Shown: piece after piece, positions 1 through 12,615 of the stretch
Layout: every line of letters starts with the position of its first letter
How positions within the stretch are numbered: position 1 is the stretch's first letter
Source of the DNA: Onchocerca lupi
Lineage: Eukaryota; Nematoda; Chromadorea; Rhabditida; Onchocercidae
DNA: 64,000 bases
Assembly (NCBI GenBank): GCA_028564675.1
Contig: JAOVVO010000113.1
Span: forward strand, 93,397 to 157,396
Direction of reading: 5' to 3'
The notes under the pieces: model-generated
The model's database searches: none
Seen by the model: only the letters and a program-made list of their open reading frames with translations
What the model was told of the DNA's origin: nothing
Program-made: the position numbers and the translations under genes

Positions 1-84
1 TTTATTATCATTTTATCATATTTATTTGTTGATATTAATCTCTCAAAATTTTTCATTGCGATGGACAAAGTTGTGTAATTCTAG

Positions 85-3000
85 AAAGAAGATGAATCAA
101 GCGGTGAGGATGAGCGTTTCCATGATCGTGAAGCAGAAGAGTTAGTGAAAAGACTGGAACAGAAATATGTATGTTTGGCTGTTGCAGTTATCCCGATTAC
201 TTGGAAGAATTAATTTCACTTTATTTTCAGAATATGCATAATTTGAGTATTTGCGTGGAAGTCTTGAACATGTGTAAAAATAGTTCTATCAAGACAGTGA
301 TATTATTTATTTAGAACACTAAATAGTTGCTTATTATTAGGGTGGCAAAAGAGACAAACATGGCCGCAAGATACGATTTGGTTGTGCTGATGATTACATG
401 GACAAGACAGTCGGTTACGATCTCACAGATCCATTTATCGATGATACGGAAGCTGTAACTTTTTTGAGACTTATTTCGTTCTTAATTTTCGATAATTTGT
501 TTCAGCTTCTTGTATAACTTCAATTTTGTAATGATTATTTCAGTATGACGAACACGTCCCATCTGCTTTGGATACTGTACGTGGAGGTTTTTATGTTAAT
601 AGAGGAAAGTTGGAATTTAAATCGAAATATGCTGAAGATGACGAAGATAGCGATGTTGAAGAGACTGTAGCCAAGAAAAAAATGATGGAAAAAGTAAGAT
701 ACAGATTTTATGAATAAGAATGGACTTGTCATCAGCAATAATCCTTTGTTGAGAATGCAGTTCTAGGTATTAGTTTTTGTCTCATTTTTCCATTATAATT
801 TAATCTGGAAAGTTTGGGATAACATTTAAGTTATGTTCGGCTCTGTCCAGCTTGCAATCTTATTGTAAATTTGAATTATTGCATTCTTTTGACAAAACAT
901 TTTATGACGATTATTTCAGAAACGCAAAATCTCTAGCGACGAAGAAGCAAGCGATAGTAAACGTACATGCACTTTCCCACCTGCAAAACCACCTGTCGAT
1001 AATAGTTCATCATTAATGGAATCTGTAAAAGGATCAGATCCTCTTTCATCGGTCAGATTATCTTCATCTGGTGCTGCTCCCACGGCAAAACCAAACGATA
1101 TACCTCGTAATCGTTTCCTCACGCAACAGTTTATTAAAAAACGACGTCTTTTGGGGCAACCACCGATGGCAAAGATTCAGTCACCAGCTATAAAAGCTGC
1201 TATGGGTGTAAAAAAGAAGTAACCATTTTGATTAAAAATGCCGATCCTATATATACATATATCAGTTGTTTTAGATTTTCAGTTCCATTGCTGTTAAATA
1301 AAATATAATATAGCTGAGTGAATTTCGTTGATTCTAATATGAGTAATTAATTTCAGTTATCATAATTTTTAGATTTTGAGAGACAAATGTCATCTTCAGA
1401 TACTAATATTCCTTATCAATGTTTCAGGCTGAAACCACAGATGAAAAGAACAACTGTTGGAATAACCGATGAGGGTTTAGCTGGATTTTTGAAAGATATG
1501 GCTGGTGGTGAAATAGAACCGGTGGAAGAGATGGAAAATGTAATTTCTGTGACGAAAGAGGTACGATTTTCTCCTGAATTTAGATTCAATTTTTTCCAAT
1601 TATTAGTATTTTCTACTCAAATACGGTATATGATAATGTCTCCAGTAACTATTTTTCACTTGTTTTGCTTCAGCAGATCTGTCAAAAAACAACAAGTACA
1701 CCTATCCAGCATGATACTGATGTCAGTAAACCGGTGACGCCTACTGAAAAAATACCACAACCACAGATAGCTTCTAGTTCAGGTTTAGCTGCGCCTTCAT
1801 CCACTGTAGTCATATCGAAACGCTCACCTGGACGGCCTCCTGGTTCAACAGTACAGGTTAGATTACTTGCTAAAATAACACGTTATCATGCTTTAATTGC
1901 ACATTGAATTTTGAAAATTGAAGACGTATCGTCTATTAGAATTTTCTTCGAATGAATTTCTACCAAGTGTTATTGTTATTTTTTATTTTCCAACTTTTGT
2001 TTTATTACTTTTATGCATTTTAGCACAAACAGTTGCCAATAATGTCAGATAAATTGCGAGCAATGATCGATATATATAAACAAAAAACCAAGGAATTTGG
2101 TGCACCTAATAAAAAAATCCGTCTTCCACCGAGTTTGGTTGATCTTTGTATAAGGTTTGGATCCATCAAATTGAAATGAACATTATTTAATGAGCATTAA
2201 TGCTATTTTGAAATACTTCTTCGTATCTTAAAAATTGTTATTCGTTTGTTGATTTGCATTTACTTAATAGTCAATATTCTAAGCACATGAATAATACATT
2301 AATTTTTAGAATTGAAGAACAGTGTACATTGGAATGCTTAAATCATCAACAAAAGTCGCGAATTTTTGACTTATTGGCTAATTGGGTGTGTGTGCAGCGA
2401 AATTCGCTATATATCCGTATGAAAGCCCATCGGGATCGTCATGAAGTTAGTTGATAGAAGCTGGCAATTGCTAATATAACTATGTAACTTCATGAGCATA
2501 TCCGATATTATTTGATGAAGTGCAGCATGATTTAGATGCAAATCTTATTTTGTCTTTGCTACTCCACGATGTAGTAGATTTCTTTTACCTAAAGCAACAG
2601 TCGGGCTTTGAATAAAATAATTACGCTTTAAAAAGGTAGAAATAATTTTATTTAATCAAATGATATGATGCATTTATAACTGAGGCAAATTATTTATGAT
2701 GTAAGAAGTGTTGCTGCTAAAGCCATTGAGAAAATTCTGGTAATAATATATGGACTTTATTTTTCAAATCACTTCATGTTAATAATTCATGCTAAATATT
2801 TTGTTTTAATCAGTTCTAAATATTTTTCAGCCAAGCGCTACCTCGGATTCAGACATTAATGCAGATGAACTAATGAGTGAAACAAAAGTATCACGCTCTA
2901 TAAACAGTGAAAAACTGAGTGGTTCAAATGATTCGTCTTCTTCCATCATTGCAATTTCTTCACCTGTTGTTTTCGATTCATCACCAAAATCTCCACCCGA

Positions 3001-6000
3001 GACATTGACACCGGAAAAGAAAAAAGAGCAGCTTATTGGAGTTAAGAATACGACAAGTAGTGACGCTGCTAGATCATCAGATTCCAAGCACCAACATGAA
3101 GCAGTAAAGGAAGGCACTGAAAAAATAGGAACTACGCCAACCACTTCAGATGCTACCTTTTCATCCATATCTACAACCAAAAATCGGAATTCTTCCGGCT
3201 CCTCAAAACCGGCGAGTTATTTTATCAAGAAATTTTTTATCTATATTCATTTATTTTCTTGCAGCTACAAATGCGTTAACAGACGTTGGACACTGTGGTC
3301 TTCATTAGATGCCTACCCTGATTTTATGATATTAAATTTCATTACTGAAATTTCGTCTGGAATTTTTAATAATTCGAACTTTAAAATTGATTGTCAAAAG
3401 TATCAGAAGAAGAAATGATCTTTATCAATCATGAAATATCACTTTTTAAATATAGGCTTGTAATTCGTCGAAAGCATCACTTACGACGAATGTCACTAGT
3501 GCACTGGATAACCCTCAATTGTTACCTGCGTTTACGACAATGATGCAACAAACTCGTGGCGATTCTACCAGTCAACAGCAATGTGGCGTTGATAATTTAA
3601 CGACTCAAACGAATGCTCATCTTTTAAACAGTAAACAGCAGTCTGAACTTTTGTCACAGTATCAGTTGACTCTCAGTAATCTTTCAAAGTGAGTCTTATA
3701 TGCTTGATTTATGATTAATAATTTTTCATTTGTTGCTTCGTTCCTCTAAAGTTTTTTCACTCGCTATTTCTTTTCATTGCAAATGGTATCGAATTATTAT
3801 CGAAAATAATAATGTTTTACTAGTTTTTATGATATTTCTTTCAGAATTTAAACAAAACCATATTCTCAGTTATGAGTCTATTGAATGATTCTCATTTTTT
3901 AAATATTGGCATCAAGAACCTCTTCCATGAGGAGACTCGAAAAGTGGATGATCCAATTATCTCAGTATTTTTCATGGCATATATTTGAAGCTATTTCTAG
4001 GACAAATACCATAACACCAACCAGCAAAGTGAAAAGTCTTGCACCACCAATGCTTACTACTCCCAAAAACGACCCGCAATCATCAAAACTTCAACTAAAA
4101 CCAAATCGATCACTTTCTTCTACTAACATTTCTAATTTAAGTCCAACAAAAGTAAAAGTAAGTCCATAAAAATTATATAATAAGGCAGGTATTCTTGATC
4201 ATTCAGAAAGAAAGAGCGACATTTATATGGCTTCAGATCATTCGCTATTAATTTATAAGTAAGATATTAGAAGTTGTTAAAATAGAAGTTTCCTTCCTTA
4301 AATATCATGTATCCATGATTTAACAGTGCTTTTGCTTATGTTGCAGATCTTATATTTCAAAGTTTTATATTTTAGGGACTGAAGCAAACATCGAATGAGA
4401 AAGCTTCACGTACATTGAAAGAAATCAACAGTGCATTGGCTCAGGTTATTTTAGGTAAAATTTATGAGAGATTTGAGAATTTGATTATAAAGAACTGAGA
4501 TTTGCAGCACCAATTATTTGATTTGCATTTTCAGAAGTAGAAAAGGCTATTACTCAAACTGAAAACGAATATGCAAAAGAGAAAGCAAGGTAAGTCTAAA
4601 ATTTAGACAAAATATTTAAATGGCATCAAATCACTCGCTGTTGTCTTGTAATGAAGCATAGAAAAATTGTTGCTAGTATGTTACAAAAATTGTTACAGTA
4701 TGTTGTAAAAGTTCTTCATGTTTTTTGAGATTAACAAGTTGGAGAAGGAAATTGTAAAGAAATAATTTAGGACTGAAAAAGAAGGTAAAATAGCGCCGCA
4801 GAAACGATTTGTATGGACTGATTCACTAAGGTATTTCCATCATTATCTTTTATATATATGTGTTTATGTTTTTTTTTTCAATGATGTCTTTATTTTTATT
4901 CCATTTAGTTGAAAGTCTATCAAAATCATGGATATCATATGAGATCAGGTTCGAATCTTACTGGAACTATATTGTTTCATACTCAAAACTTTTATTTTGT
5001 GCATCACTTAATTGTCAGTTTTCCTTTTGCTGCGAGATTTTTATTTGCTAATCAGATTAAAATCTTATTTTAGTCGTTTTTGCAAATGTTAATATTCTTT
5101 GCAGAGCTGCGTTGAAAAAACAAATCATTTCGTTATTTACTAATCTCGAGCAACGTGGTGATTCTACACATATTGTTACTACAACAATTGTGCAATATTT
5201 ATATTACACTGTCAGACCGCTTTTCAAGGACTACGTTAAATTTGGGTGATTTACAATATTATTTCGATATTTCCATGGACTTTGTTCTCCTTCATGTGTA
5301 TCAGAATGAAATAAATAACAGTAACTAGGATGAGAGATGCGAAATAAAGTTAATTATTAACACTTTAGCATAATTGTATAGATATTAATATCTATAAAAG
5401 TTTCGATAAGGTGAACTGAATTTAAGAATCAGGTGTAAAAAACTGGCATCATCCTAACTGTATAAGAAAATATGCTAAAACAAAATTATTCTCATGTTTG
5501 CAGAGATTTGCTGTTAGTGATATTGCGATTATGTCCAGAGAGACGACAACTAGTTCTTATTCCTGCAATGAAAGCGTTCATTGAAATATGTGATACTTCT
5601 AAATCACAATCGTTAGTTATTTTTACTTAATGATTAGGTTTTCTTGAATTCAAATTTCAAATTACAATGAAATTTGGCTGACAAGATCTGATTAATGTAA
5701 GAAATAATTTTGTGCTTTCAAATCTATTATTATTATTAATAGTTGTTGCTTATTCCTTAGCTTACACCAAGTGAATTGTATTACATCATTTAGATGCTCA
5801 TCAGACATGCTGTAGTTTTAGCGCTTGGAAATTCATTGAGCTAAATAATCAAATAGGAATTGTGATAAATATGATTTATCATTTCTCTATCATTACATTT
5901 ATATTAAATCTAATAATTCGTTGATATTTTATAAAAAACGAAGGAAAAAGAATTAAAAAAATCGAGTAAACTAGTTTCTTTTGCATCGCAAGAAGTTTAG

Positions 6001-9000
6001 TTTAGATGTAATTAACTAAAATAATTTGGTCTTTTAGTGGAACATCCTCATCGAAAGCGCTCAAAACTTCTAAAACCGATGTACTGTCCGCCAAAATTTC
6101 TCCAATTAAAAACGTATCAAATGATGAATTCCGACAGATATCAACTAATGCTGTAGATTCCCGTTCATCGAATACTTTCGACAGGAAAGAAAACTATTCT
6201 GTAAAGTGTAGCAATGGGGTGGAAGTTGAAATTCTGGTGGGTTTAGTTGTTAACAGTGTAATTTATTGTTGTTAATCATTTTATTATACGAAGCACAGAT
6301 AATCTGAGTGTTTTAATAATAATAGAAAATTTTCAAATCATTTTTTAACTGTCCTAACTATTTTCTCTTGGAATCTTATTCAGCTTGATTTTATATTGGT
6401 TTTGAAGCTTAAAGCACTTAATCTTATTTCATTCTCACTTTCAATGATTTTTGCCGTCACAAGAAGGAGGTGGAGTACTGAAAAGAATTATAGTTCAAAA
6501 ATCAAAATTTCCGATGTTGAGGAATGTACAATGTAGTATCTTTAAACTTTAAATCAATTTGAAGTCAAACTGAACAGTGATATTCTATATCATTTTGAAA
6601 CACCTTCAGAAAGATTATATAGATGATTTGATTATCCATATTTGAAGCAGATGTTATAAGAAATGTTTAGGGCAAAAATTCTTTAAAAGAAAAGGCTAGA
6701 TCACCTAAAAAGTAAACCGGCTTTCGGAATCTCTTGCATGGAGGGGTGGATATTGCGGTAAAATCAGAATTTTCAAAGATTAATAAAAAGATTTTAATCA
6801 GTGGTAGTCAATAAGATTATTTTCAGGCTAGCTCAAGTCGTTCATCCATAATCCCCACGCCTAAATTAACTTCTGGTCAGAAGGCTATGTTAATTCGAGA
6901 GAACAAGGAACGAGAGAAATTGTTGGCTGAAAAAGCAATGGCACAGGTAGGTCTTGCAAAGTTTTTGATAAATTCTAGATTCGCTGAAATTTTAAGCTGT
7001 CAGTTAACTTTTTTATTTTTCGTTATTTAGATGATCAAATTTTCAGGCTACTTTTTAAGGAAATAAATAATCCTTTTTTTGAGATGGAAATTTACATTTC
7101 AACTAATTTTAAAGTTTTGATTTCAGAGAGCACTCGAAGAACGTGCGGAAGTTGAACGGAAATTACAGGTATGCATTACGTTTTTGAATAAATGATATAA
7201 CGAAAAATAAAAAAATTTCCTCAATGGATCTGAATGTAAAATGTAAATAAACTAGATTATATTTTGAAGTTTATATTTTCTACTAAAATTGATAATAAGA
7301 AGATATTTTATATTACGTTTTCTTTGTTCCATACAATTTGCTTTTCAGGAACAGAGAGAACGTGAAGTAGCTGAAAATAGAAAACGAGATGAAGAAGCTA
7401 TCAAGAAATGGGAACGGGAGGTAAGTAGAAAAATAAAATTAATTATTTGCTTCTGAAAATTTTGCTAGTAGTGGGAAACAAAGTTACTTTAACTGATTTT
7501 ACTGATCCATGTTTTTCAGGAGGCTGAACGACTGGAAGCAAGCAGAGACGAAGATGAAGAGTTGGGTGTTGTAGAACCAGAGAATTTTGCTATGCGACCA
7601 AAAGTACCTTTTTCGATTTATTCATTTTTCGTTCGAAAAAAAAAGGATTGAATGATATTCAAGCAAATTCAAACAAATTGTTGAGAATGATTGGAATAAA
7701 AAAATATCGTAGCATAAAAAAGAAAATGACTTAAAAAGAACTTATTTCACACATAAAGATCCCATTGTTTTGCTGATTTTCTGCTGAGTGTTCCACTCAT
7801 CATTATAGATGCAGAAAAAGAAATCCATTTAATATTACGACATTGTATGGAAATATCAAATGAAGCTAAGCATTTGGAAGTGTTTCATTATTCATCAAAC
7901 AATAACCAGCATCGTAACCGACATAATAACGCTATCGAGACAATTTTTTCAGCCTTTAATAGATTATCTTTCAGGTTCCACTTCAAATTTCAGCTTGATA
8001 TGTGGAATGTCTTATGCATACTTTTTGGTTTAGTCACAATTATATTTTAAAGAAATATGCTTTTTCTTTCCTGTTTAACTTCTGCATCAATTGCAGGATT
8101 CGGACTTGCAAGAAATCGAGGAAGTGGAATTAGGCGCTGATACTGAAATTGATATGAATACCGAAGAAGACGTACGTTGTTTGATAGATGATTATTTTTT
8201 ATATCTTTAAGTCAATAATTAGTTTTCTCGCACAGCAATGAATTATTGCGCTTTATCTGGTCCAGATATTTTAGGTGAATGTAGATCAGAAGAATGGTGG
8301 TCAGATATGCAATTCAGAGAGTGAGCAGAACTGTAGTAGTATTGAAACGGAACAGCATGTAATGAAGGTACTTTTTTGAATAGCTAACCATCTTCAGTGA
8401 AAGATGATAGGATTACCACTTTTGGAATTATTGAAAATATTATTTAAAAAATTTTTGCCAAGTCAGAATGTCAACTATCTCTTGATAAAAAATATAGTTG
8501 ATGTTTTAGACCGAATTTCACTTATAGCTACGTTTTGGTGTACGCACCAATTAGGAAGTTATTTCTGTAATCTTTTCGATAGAGAGGACAATTGATAGAG
8601 GCAATGCTATTAGATATTGTAAAACTTGTCCATATTAACAGTTGGAATATTTTTTTCCATTGTGAATTTGAAATTAAAAATTCTGTAATACAATTATTAT
8701 TCAATTTTTACTTTTTCAAATTATTAGTTCCAGAAAACGAAATCATGCAACAGTGGTCTGTCGGAACAAAGTTCACCTCAAGATCCCGCTACGACGAGTA
8801 ATGTGCATTTGGCATCATCATCGTTTACTTGTCTTCATTCATCTTCAGTGCCACGAATTACTCATTCACAAGACAGCCGGCAAACAAATATTGTGCATTT
8901 CACATCTTCATCCTCATGCAAGCAACCATCGTTGGTGAAAATGATTCCTTCTCAGAAGTCTCCAACTACATCTGTTTGTGCTACCACTTCCAACTTTTCA

Positions 9001-9825
9001 TCGTACGTTGCTTTTGCTTTCAAAAAAAAGTTCTGTGAATAAAATTTAAATTAAGTCTCTTCGAAAAATTTTTGAAAAAATGGTTGTTTTAGAAGCACAT
9101 TTTCGGGAACGTATCAACATTCAAATTCTTCGCAACAGAAATCTTCAGCTCTCGAACAGGCCATGCGGGAAATTGTATCTGTAGTAAATCCAGATCCTCA
9201 AGTTAGCAGCAATTATCAGTCATCCTGTGTACAGCAGCAACTTCCCTGGAATGCCAAACAACATCTTGTTTCTTCTCCTTCTTCTCTCTCTTTTGACCAT
9301 CAGCAGCCAGCGTTACATTCTACTTCATCATACCCTCCTACTTCAACTTACGCGAGTGGCACTTTTACTACATCACAAATTTTGAATCAGCAACAACCTG
9401 TTTTTTCTCCTTATTCGATTCAGCAGCGTCAAATCTCCTACAAGAATCTCCAATCTCAACACTTGCCAACCATACGTCATGCTTCTAAAATTTCTCAACA
9501 GCCTATTCAAGAACAAATAGATCATCATCGTCGTGTTCCCACACAACATACTCATAATTATTCTACTTTTTCTTACAATACTAACATTAATGTTCATAAG
9601 GCTACTTTACCAGCTTGTAATATTCCTCATAATACTTCGCGAGCTTACAGCAGCGTACTTTCACCTCAAAAGGTTGTATATCCGGAGTGTTCTGCACCTT
9701 CAGCAGATCCTTCCTCAGCTTTTTCATCTTTACGACAACCGTCTGCTGGACAACAGCATCTAATGACCCAGCAATCAGCATACAATTATCAACATCAGCA
9801 GTTTTTATTGCAGCAGCAGCAACAG

Positions 9826-9861
<36 letters not shown>

Positions 9862-9873
9862 AAGCGCTTATAG
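85..9873 (+). CDS. UBN: Ubinuclein-like (Hpc2-related domain) HIRA histone chaperone subunit, 5'-truncated
   Basis: Nuclear scaffold of the HIRA complex, which deposits H3.3. About 1,400 residues are visible; the start codon is upstream of the window. My exons: 85-168, 341-454, 544-693, 920-1218, 1428-1560, 1674-1856, 2024-2154, 2310-2445, 2831-3215, 3265-3284, 3456-3688, 4001-4157, 4376-4454, 4535-4589, 4771-4830, 5105-5245, 5504-5611, 6038-6236, 6827-6946, 7127-7168, 7349-7420, 7520-7603, 8097-8171, 8275-8367, 8734-9002, 9093-9873; phases agree throughout. The Hpc2-related domain, residues about 53-91, is diagnostic (GYDLTDPFIDD, then GGFYVNRGKLEF). An AT-hook-like SPGRPPG lies near 312, and a ubinuclein middle-domain-like block (KRFVWTDSLR) near 720-800. 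A charged coiled coil spans about 900-975 and a Ser/Gln/His-rich tail with polyQ ends the protein. The 20-nt exon at 3265 is the weakest call. Confidence 0.9.
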
Positions 9874-12132
9874 TGAACAACAAGAGCAGAAAATGAATGC
9901 TTGAAAGCATCATCAAATGTGTAGTAGTAATTAGCGATAAATATTTCTGTTTTTCTATAAAGCTTCTTCATGGTACTTTGACAGATTTCGTGCTTTCTTT
10001 TAAGTCATGAATATCTTTCAGTAATTTAGTTTCTTCATCTGATTTTCATTTTCATCCATTTAAAAATGCAAAATGTATTCATTTATGAAACTAAAACAAA
10101 TTGAAATGATTTTGCCAGATGAAAAGCCGATTTGCAACAACACTTTTTTTGTTTATACATAGATATTGTTGATTTATTTCTTTCTTTCCTAAATTTTCCA
10201 AATCAGAAGACATAATTATTGGCCTAATTAAACATCGTTTGCCTTTGGTGAACTTTGAATAAGTTGGAACATTGCAAAAGAGCAATTATAGATTGCAGTA
10301 AATAAAAATAGGGTAAATTAATACTTGATTCTAGCATATTTAACTGTGAACTTCTTTTACTTTTTAATCACATCGAAATTGAGCGCAATAGATTATTGTT
10401 CTTGGACCTTAAAGAAATACTTTTTCTGACTCTTTCTTTCCTGTAAACGATCAAAATATAGGTCGTAAAATGAGCAGAAAGTTATATATATACTTATATA
10501 CGTTATATATAAACATTCTCAGTAGATTGATAAATATTCCAATTTTTTCACTATGCGTCTGTCAGAGTGTTCAATAATGCTTGGTGGATCAAACATTCTA
10601 AAATCATCATAATGCAAAATCTTCACATTCACTATTTTTCCAACTTTAGTTTAGTCTCAATTCCTTATAGAGAATAATATTAAACTATTGGCAAGTTCGA
10701 ATTAAAATATATTTCTTTCTCCTTGTAAATCCAATTACTGTTTGAGAATTTGCTTTTGATATTTAGAAGTTTGAGAACAAGATTCATGCATACTTTGTTT
10801 TGTCAGGAATTTAATACTTTCTTGTTTTAAAGAGGAAGACGTCATAAATCGAAAGATTTAATTGAAACTGATAAAATACTATTGAGGTATTGTTTCATCA
10901 TCAGTTTTTAATTTGTAATTTACAGATTTTTATATGAGTTTATAACTTGTTATGAATATTTAAAGTCTGATTCTGTGTATATTTTTTACTATTATATTAA
11001 GGAGAAAATGCATGAAATTAATTTAAATTAATCAGTTATTTGGTCAGTATCTTTCAACTTCGCTGAATAAGCTTTTCTTCGATTTAATTAATGTATATGA
11101 CAATGTTTGTATTGTAAGCTTATTTTTCATACTTCTGAAGATTTAATCATCAGTTTTTAAAAATTAAGCTAGATCTTAGATTTGTATATTTGATGGATTT
11201 TGGTTTGAAATTCGTCTTGGTAATATATTTTTGCATGAAATTAGTAGACTGTATAATAATTATGTTTGAATTGTTCATCAGCTGAATTTTGTTCCCGAAA
11301 ATGAGTTAGAAGATATGGTAGATGAAATTTTGGATATCCTTCGCAAAGATATTCATACTAGCTTTCTACTTTGAAATGCAGATTTGCATTATGCTATTTA
11401 TCATAAGAATTATAAGCAAATTTATGTATAGAACTCTTACGCAAATCCCAATCAACGCTGAATCTATTTAACATGTGAATGAATAATTTTAATGCAAATT
11501 TATATATGATTTATATTTATTTAAAATTTATTCCAATATATTGTAAGTTTGCATTCATGCAAATTTACAGTATGCAAAATTTGCACTTTCTTTTTATCGA
11601 AAACCATGAATACGTTGGAAATGAATGTATGATATATTCTTTGCATACGTATTTTAGAAAAGCGGTTATAGATCACCAGATGTGGAAGAAGATGGTTCAA
11701 CGATGTATGATAATGATTTTATTACTTGATGATGTTGTAGGTTTGAAATGTTAGTTTATGTTAATATTTTTGTTTATGATTGTTAAAGATATCTTCATTA
11801 TCATCAAGAGTAACATTATAGTAATCTTTTGGTTTAATTCTCGTATTTTCAAGTTCTACCTAATCAGGGTATGATTAATCTATGGCTTAAAATATTGGTA
11901 AAAAGACTGAAGCTGTTTTCTTTATTTCAGTTTTCAAAAATACATTATTCTCTCCAGCTGACAAATATTACGGTTTGAATTATTCATTACTTCATTCTTT
12001 CAAATTAATAATTTAAATTTCATTGATTTATGAAATTTTATGGTCAAATACAATTAAGGATTTGTTCTAAGAAAGAATTTGAAAGAAGACATTCTTATAA
12101 TTTTTATCTTTTGCTCATAACATTTATTGAAG
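9874..12132. other. Intergenic 2.3 kb with a possible hidden gene
   Basis: No long reading frame and no recognised family between the ubinuclein stop and the Helitron-like repeat. The plus strand holds several short exon-like blocks (10335-10442, 10833-10886, 10926-10974, 11282-11317, 11658-11729) described separately. The rest is AT-rich, with a recurrent gcaaattt word around 11380-11590. Confidence 0.5.
10335..11729 (+). other. Candidate unrecognised gene, 3' part (five small exons)
   Basis: Five blocks on the plus strand join in a consistent phase: 10335-10442, 10833-10886, 10926-10974, 11282-11317 and 11658-11729, ending in TGA. They would give about 105 C-terminal residues. The last block reads KSGYRSPDVEEDGSTMYDND and the one before it LNFVPENELEDM. 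These look more like protein than the lysine/asparagine/phenylalanine-rich noise found elsewhere in the window. Weak points: no family match that I recognise, one intron of only 39 nt, no initiator exon found, and blocks short enough to be open by chance in AT-rich DNA. It could also be a decayed pseudogene or alternative 3' exons of ubinuclein. Confidence 0.25.
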
Positions 12133-12390
12133 ACTAGCTTATCCGTCCACACTTGGTGTTGTAGTTCAGCTATTTTAGATAAATAAAATGTCCGCTGATT
12201 TACTTTTACCTGTCCTTACACCTTTGATAGCTTAAAAAAAAAGAAAAAGTGGGTATATCTAAATAAAAACACGCGCCTATTCGAATGCAACATTGTTTCG
12301 AAATTTCAAATCAATCGATGAAGAACTTGCAACGTTGTGTCGAAAGTGATAATCAACATTTACACTTTTATTTACCTAGATTTATTTGGG
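12133..12390 (-). mobile_element. Dispersed repeat, Helitron-like non-autonomous element (copy 1)
   Basis: Read on the minus strand this stretch matches 41990-42145 read on the plus strand, in the same order. Shared blocks: taaataaaaRtgtaaatgtt, then cctattc...gtgtttttat, then tagatatacc, then acaggtaaaagtaaat. The end sequence of the second copy (tatctatataaataaaaatg) resembles the 5' ends I know from many animal Helitrons. The opposite end here (ggataagctagt on the minus strand) would fit a CTAG-type 3' end. No transposase or helicase frame is present. The element abuts the first visible exon of the serine protease at 12431. That the two copies are related is well supported; the Helitron assignment is inference. 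Confidence 0.55.
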
Positions 12391-12430
12391 GAACTACTCG
12401 GAAAATTATGAAAATTATAAATAATTATAG

Positions 12431-12584
12431 ATCCAGAAAAATGTGGTGTCAGCAATATGATGTCGGAAAAAATTCGTTTTAAAATAATGGGTGGAGAAGA
12501 TGCTTTACCAGGAGAAACACCATGGGCTGTAGCATTATTTTATGGCCGGAGTTTGTATTTTAACTATAATCACAATAATTTCAA

Positions 12585-12615
<31 letters not shown>

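Noticed and set aside
4946..4960. ggttcgaatct, like a tRNA B box
   Set aside because: The T stem does not pair and there is no A box or acceptor stem at the right distance; it lies in a ubinuclein intron.
9602..9916. Minus-strand frame of 104 codons rich in Val
   Set aside because: It is the antisense shadow of the CAG/CAA-rich ubinuclein 3' exon.
12285..12482. Plus-strand frame before the protease, possible signal-peptide exon
   Set aside because: It lies mostly in the Helitron-like repeat, is in a different frame from the protease exon, and has no signal-peptide character.
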